Position numbers and translations under genes: made by a program
Notes under the pieces: generated by a model
The model's database searches: none
What the model saw: only the letters and a program-made list of their open reading frames with translations
Told to the model about the DNA's origin: nothing
Assembly: GCA_036570145.1 (NCBI GenBank)
Contig: DATCPJ010000226.1
Coordinates: 1 to 27,016 of the forward strand
Direction: 5' to 3'
DNA length: 27,016 bases
Source of the DNA: UBA6019 sp036570145
Lineage (GTDB): Bacteria > Chloroflexota > Dormibacteria > Dormibacterales > Dormibacteraceae
Shown: piece after piece, positions 13,718-20,792 of the stretch
Numbering within the stretch: position 1 is the stretch's first letter
How the letters are laid out: every line of letters begins with the position of its first letter

Positions 13718-15741
13718 GCGAGCAACCACCGGCCAAGGACCACCGCGTGCTCACGGCGCCGAACCGCCCGCCTCCCCGTCAGTTCGGTGGAGGCCCCTTC
13801 GGCGGCGGCGGCATGACCGAGAAGCCGATGAACTTCGGTCCTTCTGCGCGTCGCCTGGTTGGGCGCCTGCGGCCGGAGCGGGCGAAGCTCCTGGCCGTGC
13901 TCGGGCTGGGTGTGACCAGCGTCGCCCTCATGGTGGTCGGGCCCAGGATCATCGGGCGCGCGACCGACATCCTCTTCTCGGGCGCGATCGGCAGGCAGCT
14001 GCCGCCGCACCTGACCAACGCACAGGTGGTTGCGGCTGCGCGCGCGGCAGGCCACGCCAATGTCGCCGACATGCTGGCGCGGATGCACGTCGTCCCGGGC
14101 CAGGGCATCGACTTCGGCGCCCTGGCCACCGTGCTGCTGGTCGCCCTGGCGCTCTATGTCGCGTCCTCGATCTTCAGCTGGGCGCAGGGATACCTGCTCA
14201 ACGATGTCGTCCAGCGGACGGTCTACCAGCTCCGTGCCGAGGTCGAGGGAAAGCTCAACCGCCTCCCGCTCCCATTCTTCGACAAGCAGGCGCGCGGCGA
14301 GATCCTGAGCCGCGTGACGAACGACATCGACAACGTCGCCCAGTCGCTCCAGCAGACGATCAGCCAGCTACTCTTCTCGGCGTTGACGGTCGTCGGCGTC
14401 CTGCTCATGATGTTTCTCGTCTCGCCGCTGCTGGCGCTGGTCGCCCTGGTGACCGTCCCCGTCTCGATGGTCGTCGCGACCCAGGTCGCCAAGCGTTCGC
14501 AGAAGCAGTTCGTCGCGCAGTGGAAGAACACCGGCGCCCTCAACGCGCACATCGAGGAGGCCTTCACCGGCCACGACCTGGTCACCGTCTTCGGGCGCCG
14601 GCGCGAGGTCGAGCAGGTGTTCCGGGAGCGGAACCAGAAGCTTTTCGAAGCCAGCTTCGGCGCCCAGTTCATCTCCGGCCTGATCATGCCGGCGATGATG
14701 TTCATCGGCAACCTGAACTACGTCGCCATCGCGGTCATCGGCGGCCTGCGGGTCGCCAACGGGTCGATGACCCTGGGCGACGTCCAGGCCTTCATCCAGT
14801 ACTCGCGGCAGTTCACCCAGCCGCTGACCCAGGTCGCCTCGATGGCCAACCTGCTCCAGTCCGGGGTGGCCTCCGCAGAGCGCGTCTTCGAGCTGCTCGA
14901 CACCCCCGAGGAGAGCGCCGACCCCGTGGACCCGTCACTGCCGGCCGAATGGCACGGCCGGGTCGAGTTCGAGCACATCTCCTTCCGCTACCAACTGGAA
15001 CAGCCCCTGATCGAGGACCTCTCGCTGGTCGCCGAACCGGGCCAGACGATCGCGATCGTCGGCCCCACCGGGGCCGGCAAGACGACCCTGGTCAACCTGA
15101 TCATGCGGTTCTACGAGCTCGACGCGGGACGGATCACGCTCGACGGTGTCGACATCGCCGCGATGCGTCGGGAGGACCTCCGCTCACACATCGGAATGGT
15201 GCTGCAGGACACCTGGCTGTTCGGTGGAACGATCCGCGCCAACATCGCCTACGGCAAACCGGACGCCACCGAGGAGGAGATCCACGCGGCGGCGGAAGCC
15301 ACCTTCGTCGACCGCTTCGTGCACAGCCTGCCCGACGGCTACGACACCGTGATCGAGGAGGACGGCAGCAGCATCAGCGCCGGCGAGATGCAACTGCTGA
15401 CGATCGCCCGCGCCTTCCTCATCGACCCCTCCCTGCTGATCCTCGACGAAGCAACCAGCTCGGTCGACACGCGCACCGAAGTGCTGCTCCAGCGGGCGAT
15501 GGCGGCCCTCCGCTCCGACCGCACCAGCTTCGTCATCGCCCACCGCCTATCCACCATCCGCGACGCCGACCTGATCCTGGTGATGGAGGCCGGACGGATC
15601 GTCGAGCAGGGCAACCACGAGCAGCTGCTCGCGGCCCGAGGCGCCTATCACCGTCTCTACGCGGCGCAGTTCCGCGGCGCGGTCGACGAGCTTGCTACCG
15701 AGTCGTCGGCGCTGGCGACGGCGATCGCGGGGCGCCCTTAG
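13714..15741 (+). CDS. ABC exporter half-transporter with catalytic NBD (TM288/BmrD-like)
   Basis: A 675-residue partner of the preceding half-transporter. Residues 1-45 are a Pro/Gly-rich cytosolic extension (RPPPRQFGGGPFGGGG), followed by the type-1 exporter domain (about 50-390) with a longer extracytoplasmic loop between helices 1 and 2 (about 90-135), then the NBD. Walker A GPTGAGKT is at 450-457, Walker B ILDEA has the catalytic Glu579, and switch His610 is present, but the ABC signature is SAGEM (555-559) instead of SGGQ. This complements the Asp and Gln changes in the partner: one catalytic and one degenerate site per heterodimer. It is the last gene of the operon; start codon coupled as ATGA. 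Confidence 0.94.
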   Translation: MSEQPPAKDHRVLTAPNRPPPRQFGGGPFGGGGMTEKPMNFGPSARRLVGRLRPERAKLLAVLGLGVTSVALMVVGPRIIGRATDILFSGAIGRQLPPHLTNAQVVAAARAAGHANVADMLARMHVVPGQGIDFGALATVLLVALALYVASSIFSWAQGYLLNDVVQRTVYQLRAEVEGKLNRLPLPFFDKQARGEILSRVTNDIDNVAQSLQQTISQLLFSALTVVGVLLMMFLVSPLLALVALVTVPVSMVVATQVAKRSQKQFVAQWKNTGALNAHIEEAFTGHDLVTVFGRRREVEQVFRERNQKLFEASFGAQFISGLIMPAMMFIGNLNYVAIAVIGGLRVANGSMTLGDVQAFIQYSRQFTQPLTQVASMANLLQSGVASAERVFELLDTPEESADPVDPSLPAEWHGRVEFEHISFRYQLEQPLIEDLSLVAEPGQTIAIVGPTGAGKTTLVNLIMRFYELDAGRITLDGVDIAAMRREDLRSHIGMVLQDTWLFGGTIRANIAYGKPDATEEEIHAAAEATFVDRFVHSLPDGYDTVIEEDGSSISAGEMQLLTIARAFLIDPSLLILDEATSSVDTRTEVLLQRAMAALRSDRTSFVIAHRLSTIRDADLILVMEAGRIVEQGNHEQLLAARGAYHRLYAAQFRGAVDELATESSALATAIAGRP

Positions 15742-15845
15742 CGCTGGACGGTCGGGCGAGCCATCCGATGGGACAGGTAGGGCTCGTCCAGGTACAGGTC
15801 GGCGGTCGGCGTGATCTTCCGAACATACGCGGTGCCGCGCGCATC
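15738..15845 (-). pseudogene. 35-codon coding remnant in frame after the CDF stop
   Basis: Immediately after the TGA of the CDF gene and in the same frame, 35 sense codons run to a TAA. The translation (DARGTAYVRKITPTADLYLD and on to MARPTVQR) has natural composition, and nearly every codon ends in G or C, as in real genes here. There is no usable start codon near its beginning. Most likely it is the C-terminal leftover of a lost gene; a stop-codon readthrough extension or a base error that created the TGA are alternatives. The parent protein was not recognised. Confidence 0.4.
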
Positions 15846-16499
15846 TCAGCGAGGGAGGGACGTCAAGTTGGCCTGCCCCGCCCCTGCTTCCACCGCCTCG
15901 TGGGCTTCGCCGCGGATCCACCAGATCAGGGCCACGCCGGCGAGCGAGTCAGCCCACCAGAACCCGAACAGTGCGTTGAGGCCAAGCCCGACCAGGGTGG
16001 CGCCCGCCAGGTAGAGGCAGACGACCGAGCAGGCCGCGTCGCCGCGGAGCGCGGGACTGCCCAACCGATCGGCGAGATTGAGGCGCCAGCGCCAGAGCAC
16101 GGCCATGATCGCGAGCGACGCCAGGGCCAGACCGATGCCGATCGGCGAGGGCTCGGCGCGGATGCCGAGGGCGATGCCGGCGATCGCGGAGAGAACGATG
16201 TAGCCGATGAGGAGGTAGAGAGCCCAACCGACCAGCCTCGAAGCGGTCCGCTCGCCGGTCGTGAGGCTGCCCCGCTCCTCCTCCGCCGCTCGTTCGAGGA
16301 CGCGACGGAGGACCACCGCGGCCGAGAAGAGCTCGATGAAGCTGTCGAAGCCGAAGGCGGTCAGGGCAACCGAATGAGCGATCACGCCCGCAGCGACAGC
16401 GATGCTCCCCTCGATGAGCATCCAGACGACGGTTAGAGCCTGGGCGAAGCGGGCCTGACGGAGCGGAATCCGAAGCGCCTCCGAAGCAGCCGTCGGCAT
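15846..16499 (-). CDS. Cation diffusion facilitator-like transporter
   Basis: A 217-residue membrane protein with about five to six hydrophobic segments and no C-terminal cytosolic metal-binding domain. HSVALTAFGFDSFIELFS (about 42-59) is the CDF helix-2 signature with the Asp of the metal site, and GDAACSVVCLYL with WWADSLAGV supplies the matching helix-5 and helix-6 residues including Asp. It belongs to a short CDF class that lacks the usual tail. CDF proteins exchange Zn, Mn, Fe or similar ions for protons; the metal cannot be told. It sits 25 bp behind a small membrane protein gene in the same operon, under a probable TetR-controlled promoter. Confidence 0.85.
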   Translation of the reverse strand: MPTAASEALRIPLRQARFAQALTVVWMLIEGSIAVAAGVIAHSVALTAFGFDSFIELFSAAVVLRRVLERAAEEERGSLTTGERTASRLVGWALYLLIGYIVLSAIAGIALGIRAEPSPIGIGLALASLAIMAVLWRWRLNLADRLGSPALRGDAACSVVCLYLAGATLVGLGLNALFGFWWADSLAGVALIWWIRGEAHEAVEAGAGQANLTSLPR

Positions 16500-16524
16500 T
16501 GAGCAAGGAGTCTACTGCCGCGGC

Positions 16525-16917
16525 TCAGCGCGCCGCCTCCGCTGCGGTCGGAGGTGCGGCGGCGGAACGGATCGCCCTTCCCAAGCCCTCCCCCATGCCG
16601 ATCGCCGCCAGTCCGATCAGGAGGTGCAGCACCTGGATGGTCCAGTGAAAACCGCCGCGCAGCAGTCCCTCCTGCAGCAGACCCAGGGCGGGCATGAGCA
16701 GGCCCCAGACAAAGGCGACGACGATCTGCCCCAGCGGTGCGCGCCCGATCGCCAGGCCGGCGAGAACCCAGAGCGCGACCACCAGCAGGATGCCGCTGGC
16801 GATGTGCAGTGAGATGAGCTGGTCCACCGCGCCGGTCCAGATGAGCAATCCCAGCAACAGCTGCAGGAGTCCGGTTATCCGTACCGTCCACTGGGCTATG
16901 TTGGCCGCGTTCCTCAT
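16525..16917 (-). CDS. Small four-helix membrane protein of unknown function
   Basis: A 130-residue protein with four hydrophobic stretches (about 8-26, 32-56, 62-82, 92-110), His residues in or near helices 2 and 4 (LISLHIASG and QVLHLLIG), and a short Ala-rich tail. The His-containing four-helix layout is reminiscent of small cytochrome b-like proteins, but I see no firm haem motif. ATG 16917 is supported by GGAAGG about six bases upstream. It is the first gene of the operon with the CDF transporter and is divergent from the TetR gene, so it is probably regulated by it and may assist metal or redox handling (inference). Product not recognised. Confidence 0.75.
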   Translation of the reverse strand: MRNAANIAQWTVRITGLLQLLLGLLIWTGAVDQLISLHIASGILLVVALWVLAGLAIGRAPLGQIVVAFVWGLLMPALGLLQEGLLRGGFHWTIQVLHLLIGLAAIGMGEGLGRAIRSAAAPPTAAEAAR

Positions 16918-16986
16918 TGGCGCCTTCCTTCGATTCGGTGCAAACTACAGTTGTATGGATAGTCTAGCCAAATTGCGGGACGTAGC
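16918..16986. promoter_or_regulatory. Divergent intergenic region with candidate TetR operator
   Basis: The 69-bp gap between the membrane-protein and TetR starts is more AT-rich than its surroundings. ACTACAGTTGTATGGATAGT (16944-16963) contains ACTA...TAGT ends and an inner TACA-GT-TGTA dyad. A rightward -10-like TAGTCT is at 16960-16965, and a leftward TGTAGT (complement of 16944-16949) faces the operon. A TetR dimer here could repress both directions. Pattern-based inference. Confidence 0.45.
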
Positions 16987-17601
16987 GTGAGCCCGAGGGC
17001 ATACCAGCTCGGAAAGCGGGAGGCGGGAACCGCGGCGTCGGAAGAGCGGATCGTGGCCGCCGCTCGCCGCCTTCTCGCCGCGGACGGGTATCCGGGCTTC
17101 ACCGTCGACAACGTCGCGCGCGAGGCCGACGTCGCCCGCATGACGGTCTACCACCGCTTCGGCTCTAAGCCAGGTCTGCTGGAGGCCGTCTTCGACTCGC
17201 TGGCGTCGCACCGTGGCGCTCCCCAGCTCGTGGAAGCGATCCGGGCTGCCGATCCCCTGGCCGGCCTGGCAGCGTTCGTCCGGTTGCTCGGCGGCTTCTG
17301 GAACGCCGATCGCCAGATCGTGAAGCGGCTGCAGGGGCTGACCGCCATCGACCCCGACTTCGAGCAGATCTGGCGCGCGCGCGAAGACCTGCGCCGCCAG
17401 GGACTGGAGCAGCTCGCCAGGCGGATCGCAGCCGTGCGTGGGCGGCCTGCCGGCGCCCGGCTGAAGCGCTCGGTCGACCTCCTCTACGCGCTCGTCAGCT
17501 TCGAGACCTTCGACGCGGCCGCGGGGCCGCACCAGCCCCTCAGCGCGGTTGCGCCTGACCTGATCAGGCTCGCCAGAACCGCACTCGACATCGTCGATTA
17601 G
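16987..17601 (+). CDS. TetR/AcrR family transcriptional regulator
   Basis: A 204-residue regulator from GTG 16987. Residues about 20-66 form the TetR HTH: RIVAAARRLLAADGYPGFTV, then VAREADVARMTVYHRFGSK, followed by a C-terminal all-helical ligand and dimerisation domain. Length is typical. It is divergent from the small membrane protein/CDF operon, the usual arrangement for a repressor controlling its neighbour and itself. The inducer is unknown; a metal or a small organic effector are both possible. Confidence 0.93.
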   Translation: MSPRAYQLGKREAGTAASEERIVAAARRLLAADGYPGFTVDNVAREADVARMTVYHRFGSKPGLLEAVFDSLASHRGAPQLVEAIRAADPLAGLAAFVRLLGGFWNADRQIVKRLQGLTAIDPDFEQIWRAREDLRRQGLEQLARRIAAVRGRPAGARLKRSVDLLYALVSFETFDAAAGPHQPLSAVAPDLIRLARTALDIVD

Positions 17602-17609
17602 CGCTCCGT

Positions 17610-17636
17610 CGCGAGCGGCAATGGCGACGGCTCGCG
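17610..17636. terminator. Hairpin between convergent tetR and glycogen synthase genes
   Basis: CGCGAGC (17610-17616) pairs with GCTCGCG (17630-17636) across a 13-base loop in the 48-bp gap between two convergent stops. There is no T-run, so if it terminates transcription it does so as a simple GC hairpin acting in both directions. Confidence 0.35.
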
Positions 17637-17649
17637 GTAGGCGATTCGG

Positions 17650-18825
17650 TTACAGAAGAGAATCGTAGAGCTCGACCGTGCGAGCGGCGATGGTACGCCA
17701 GCTGAAGTGTTGGGTCGCGCGCGCGCGACCGGCCTTCCCCATCCCGGCGGCGAGAGCCGGGTCCGCCAGGAGCTCCTCGACCCGGGAGGCCAGGGCGGTG
17801 ATGAATGACTCTGGATGCTCCGCGTCGTAGTCGACCACGTAACCCGTCTCACCGTCCACCACGATTTCCGGGATCCCGCCGACCCGCGACGCCACCACCG
17901 CCGTCTCGCAGGCCATCGCCTCCAGGTTGACGAGACCGAAGGGCTCGTAAATCGACGGGCAGACGAACACCGCCGCGCTCGAGTGAAGGTGGATCAGCTC
18001 CTCGAGCGGGAGGAAACGGCCGATCCAGACCAGGTTCCCACGCTCGGCGCGAACACGCTCCGCCAGCGCGGCCACCTCGGCGCCGATCTCGGGCGTATCC
18101 GGAGAGCTGGCCACGATCACCAGTTGATAGCTCGGGTCGATCTTGAGAGCCGCGGCAAGGAGCAGGTGGAGGCCCTTCTGACGCGTGATCCTCCCATTGA
18201 AGAGCGCATACGGGCGGTTGGCCTCGATGCCCAATTTGGCGAGCGTCGCCTCCGAGCGCAGCGGCCGGAAGACCTCGGGATCGACCCCGTTGTGGATCAC
18301 GTGGACGCGGTCCGGGTTCAACTTCGGATAGCAGGTCAGCACGTCCTGGCGCATTCCCTGGGAGACGGCGATCACGGCGTCGGCTGCTTCGATTGCAGTC
18401 TGCTCGCAGAAGGTTGAAAGTGAGTAGCCGCCGCCCAGCTGCTCGGCCTTCCAGGGTCGGAGTGGCTCGAGGCTGTGGCTGGTCACGACGTGCGGAATCG
18501 ACCAGGTGAGCTTCGAGAGATGGCCGCCGAGGTTTGCGTACCAGGTATGACTGTGCACGAGATCGACGCCTTTGACGGCCGCTGCCATGGCGAGGTTGAT
18601 CGACATCGCCTGGAGGGCGGCCGACTCCGGCTTCGGATCGGAGAGGGCCGGCCAGGGCTGGTGGGCGGTCACGCCCGCTTCGTCCCTCGGAGACCCCCAG
18701 CATTGGACGGTAAGCTCGGTGAGCATGCGCAGCTCGCGCGCCAGGTACTCAACGTGGGCACCGGCGCCTCCGTAAACCTCGGGCGGGTATTCGCGAGTCA
18801 GCAGTGCGACTTTGTGCGGGGTCAT
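17650..18825 (-). CDS. glgA: GT4 glycogen synthase, Corynebacterium type (GlgA/GlgM-like)
   Basis: A 391-residue cytosolic GT-B glycosyltransferase of family GT4. Hallmarks: REYPPEVYGGAGAHVEYLAR (11-30, donor-binding loop), LVHSHTWYANLGGHL, TSHSLEPLRPWKAEQLGGGY, IHNGVDPEVFRP, FNGRITRQKG and the EX7E-type EPFGLVNLEAMACETAV motif. Mycobacterial relatives (GlgM) make maltose-1-phosphate from ADP-glucose for the GlgE pathway, while the coryneform type is annotated as glycogen synthase; the two cannot be separated here. No glgC, glgB or glgE is nearby. ATG 18825 fits the family N-terminus, with no Shine-Dalgarno sequence. A 179-bp gap separates it from the divergent nitrilase-fold gene. Confidence 0.93.
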   Translation of the reverse strand: MTPHKVALLTREYPPEVYGGAGAHVEYLARELRMLTELTVQCWGSPRDEAGVTAHQPWPALSDPKPESAALQAMSINLAMAAAVKGVDLVHSHTWYANLGGHLSKLTWSIPHVVTSHSLEPLRPWKAEQLGGGYSLSTFCEQTAIEAADAVIAVSQGMRQDVLTCYPKLNPDRVHVIHNGVDPEVFRPLRSEATLAKLGIEANRPYALFNGRITRQKGLHLLLAAALKIDPSYQLVIVASSPDTPEIGAEVAALAERVRAERGNLVWIGRFLPLEELIHLHSSAAVFVCPSIYEPFGLVNLEAMACETAVVASRVGGIPEIVVDGETGYVVDYDAEHPESFITALASRVEELLADPALAAGMGKAGRARATQHFSWRTIAARTVELYDSLL

Positions 18826-19004
18826 AGGAACGGCACGCCGGTCCCTCTGGCCTCGACCGTGGCTCTAGTGTGAATCAAGATTCTTCCGGCCGGCCTCCTC
18901 AGATTCGCGAGATACTTCTGCACCCACGGTCCGAGATGGACGGCGAGTAGGTGGCGTCGCCGGAGCCACGGCGCCGAGATCTGTTTGAGGGGGGCATTTG
19001 CCAA

Positions 19005-20072
19005 ATGGTCAGCCCATATACAGCCGTCGGCCTGATACCCACCGTCCGAGGCATCCGCAGAAGGGACGACATCCGGACCAACCTCGAGCACCTGGCTCAC
19101 CTGGTCAAGGCCGCGTCCTGGCTGTCCAGCCTCGACCTCCCGGTGCGGCTCATAGCCATCCCCGAGGGAGCCCTTCAAGGCTTCAACGACGAGGTGCTGG
19201 ACCTCGACCACGTCGAGTTCGCGCGCGAATGCGCGATCGACATCCCCGGCGAGGAGACCGAGGCGCTGGGCAAGCTGGCTCGCGAGTACGACGCCTACCT
19301 GATAGCGCAGGCGAAAGCGCGTCACCCAGACATGAAGGACCGGTACTTCAACGTCGGGTTCATCCTCGACCCGGCCGGCGACGTAATCCTCCAGCACTAC
19401 AAAAGTTCGCCTCTGTTCCCTGTCGAACACTCCGTCTGCCCGCACGACGTGTACGACTGGTGGGTGGAGAAGTACGGCCGCAGCCTGGATGCCTTCTGGC
19501 CCGTCGCGGATACCGAGATCGGACGGCTCGGGATCATGATGGCCAACGAGGGCTCCTATCCGGAGAACGCTCGTGCACTGGCTCTCAACGGCGCCGAGGT
19601 GGTCTATCGAGCGTCCTACCCGCATCCCGCCACCGGCAATGAGATGTTCGAGATCCAGAGCCGCGCCCGCGCACTCGACAACAACCTCTACGTGGTCGCG
19701 CCCAACATGGGCACCTACTACCTCTTTCCAGAGGAGGCGACTCCGATCGACACCTTCGGTGGTCGCTCGTTCGTGATCGACTACAAGGGCAGGATCGTGG
19801 GACGCCAGGATTATGGCGGCGGGTCGACCTACGTCTCCGGAGTGATCGACATCGAAGCGCTGCGCGATCATCGGGCGAGAGCCCAGTGGGACAACTGGCT
19901 CAAAGATCTGCGCACCGAGCTGTACCAGCTCCTTTACGAGACGCCGATCTACCCCAAGAACCTCTACCTCGACCGCGTACCGATGAAGCATGCGGAATAC
20001 AAGGCGAAGGTGATCGAGCCCCAGATCCGGCTGCTCCACGAACGCGGCATCTGGGTGAAACCGGCCCGCTAG
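19005..20072 (+). CDS. Nitrilase-superfamily protein lacking the catalytic Cys
   Basis: A 355-residue carbon-nitrogen hydrolase fold. The Glu of the Glu-Lys-Cys triad is Glu54 (AIPEGALQGF) and the Lys is Lys133 (HYKSSPLFP). The usual ICxDxxxPE nucleophile block reads GIMMANEGSYPENAR (176-190), with Ala180 (GCC, 19542-19544) where Cys belongs. Flanking residues are otherwise family-like (ALALNGAEVV, SRARALDNNLYVVAPN), so this is not decay. Canonical amidase or nitrilase chemistry through a Cys is therefore not expected; a binding or regulatory role, or an unusual mechanism, is possible. ATG 19005 follows GAGGGGGG (about 18987-18995); an in-frame GTG at 18951 is less likely. The region from about residue 285 is a family-specific tail. 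Confidence 0.85.
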   Translation: MVSPYTAVGLIPTVRGIRRRDDIRTNLEHLAHLVKAASWLSSLDLPVRLIAIPEGALQGFNDEVLDLDHVEFARECAIDIPGEETEALGKLAREYDAYLIAQAKARHPDMKDRYFNVGFILDPAGDVILQHYKSSPLFPVEHSVCPHDVYDWWVEKYGRSLDAFWPVADTEIGRLGIMMANEGSYPENARALALNGAEVVYRASYPHPATGNEMFEIQSRARALDNNLYVVAPNMGTYYLFPEEATPIDTFGGRSFVIDYKGRIVGRQDYGGGSTYVSGVIDIEALRDHRARAQWDNWLKDLRTELYQLLYETPIYPKNLYLDRVPMKHAEYKAKVIEPQIRLLHERGIWVKPAR

Positions 20073-20121
20073 GCGTCGCCGGCCGCTTGCGCGGCTGTCA
20101 GAGCGGCATACTGAACCGCTC

Positions 20122-20784
20122 GTGAGCCGAGATCGACCCCCGGTTGGGCGCTTATCGCGAGCCTTGCTCGGTTTGGCTGGCCGGCGAGGGAGTTTCCGAG
20201 TGCTCGCGCTTTGGCAGCACTGGGAGCCGTACGCGATGCGGGCTTGGCGGGTGGTACCGGTCAGGCCCGGCGCGATCCTGCAGTTCGGCCGCTCCCCCTT
20301 CCGGGGGAAATCGACGGTGCTCGCCGACGGCACGCGCGTGCTGACCGGGGACACGATCCTCCACCTTCACCTTGACAACCCTGCCCTGGAACGCCTGCAG
20401 GTCTCGGAGGGACGGGGCCTCTGGCACCTCGCCCGGGTGCTGGCGAGCGATCTCGATCACCTGGCACGGCGGGTGAGGTCGGGCGAATTGGGCGAGGTCC
20501 AGGCCCTGCGAGGAGTGACCGTCCTGGCGGCGGCCGCCGGCCGGCTGGGGTTCGAGGTCCGTCCCTTGGCCCCCGGTCTGGCCACAGCCGCGGTTCGCCA
20601 GGTCGCCGCCCTGGTTCTGGTCGCCTACGACCAGCACGGCCTCGAACGGCTCGACCGTGGGCTGCCTTGGCCTGGCGAGATCTGGATGAGTCGCGATGCG
20701 CTGCTCAGCCGGCTGGAACCGCAACCTTCCCACCCGGCGGCTCGACGGGGCGATCGGACCCGTCCGCCGGTTCTTGACCAATAA
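20122..20784 (+). CDS. YkoP-like domain protein
   Basis: A 220-residue protein from GTG 20122. The core, about residues 40-165, carries RVVPVRPGAILQFGRSPFRG, LADGTRVLTGDTILHLHLDN and QVSEGRGLWHLARV, a pattern shared with YkoP-type proteins and with a domain found C-terminal to some polysaccharide deacetylases. Function unknown; the link with deacetylases hints at cell-envelope work. There is no signal peptide or membrane helix. It begins 49 bp after the nitrilase-fold gene and ends eight bases before the LuxR-type regulator, so it may share a transcript with either. The last 20 residues are charged and probably disordered. Confidence 0.7.
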   Translation: MSRDRPPVGRLSRALLGLAGRRGSFRVLALWQHWEPYAMRAWRVVPVRPGAILQFGRSPFRGKSTVLADGTRVLTGDTILHLHLDNPALERLQVSEGRGLWHLARVLASDLDHLARRVRSGELGEVQALRGVTVLAAAAGRLGFEVRPLAPGLATAAVRQVAALVLVAYDQHGLERLDRGLPWPGEIWMSRDALLSRLEPQPSHPAARRGDRTRPPVLDQ

Positions 20785-20792
20785 TTCCCGCC

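Noticed and set aside
14520..16436. 638-codon plus-strand frame running from the second ABC gene over the CDF gene
   Set aside because: Arg/Pro/Gly-rich out-of-frame translation of two real genes on opposite strands.
19005..20072. Cys145 as a substitute nucleophile in the nitrilase-fold protein
   Set aside because: It lies in a different loop (EHSVCPHD), just after the catalytic Lys region, not at the nucleophile elbow.
18822..20354. 510-codon minus-strand frame over the nitrilase-fold gene
   Set aside because: The opposite strand has a clear nitrilase-superfamily protein; the antisense translation has no recognisable motif.
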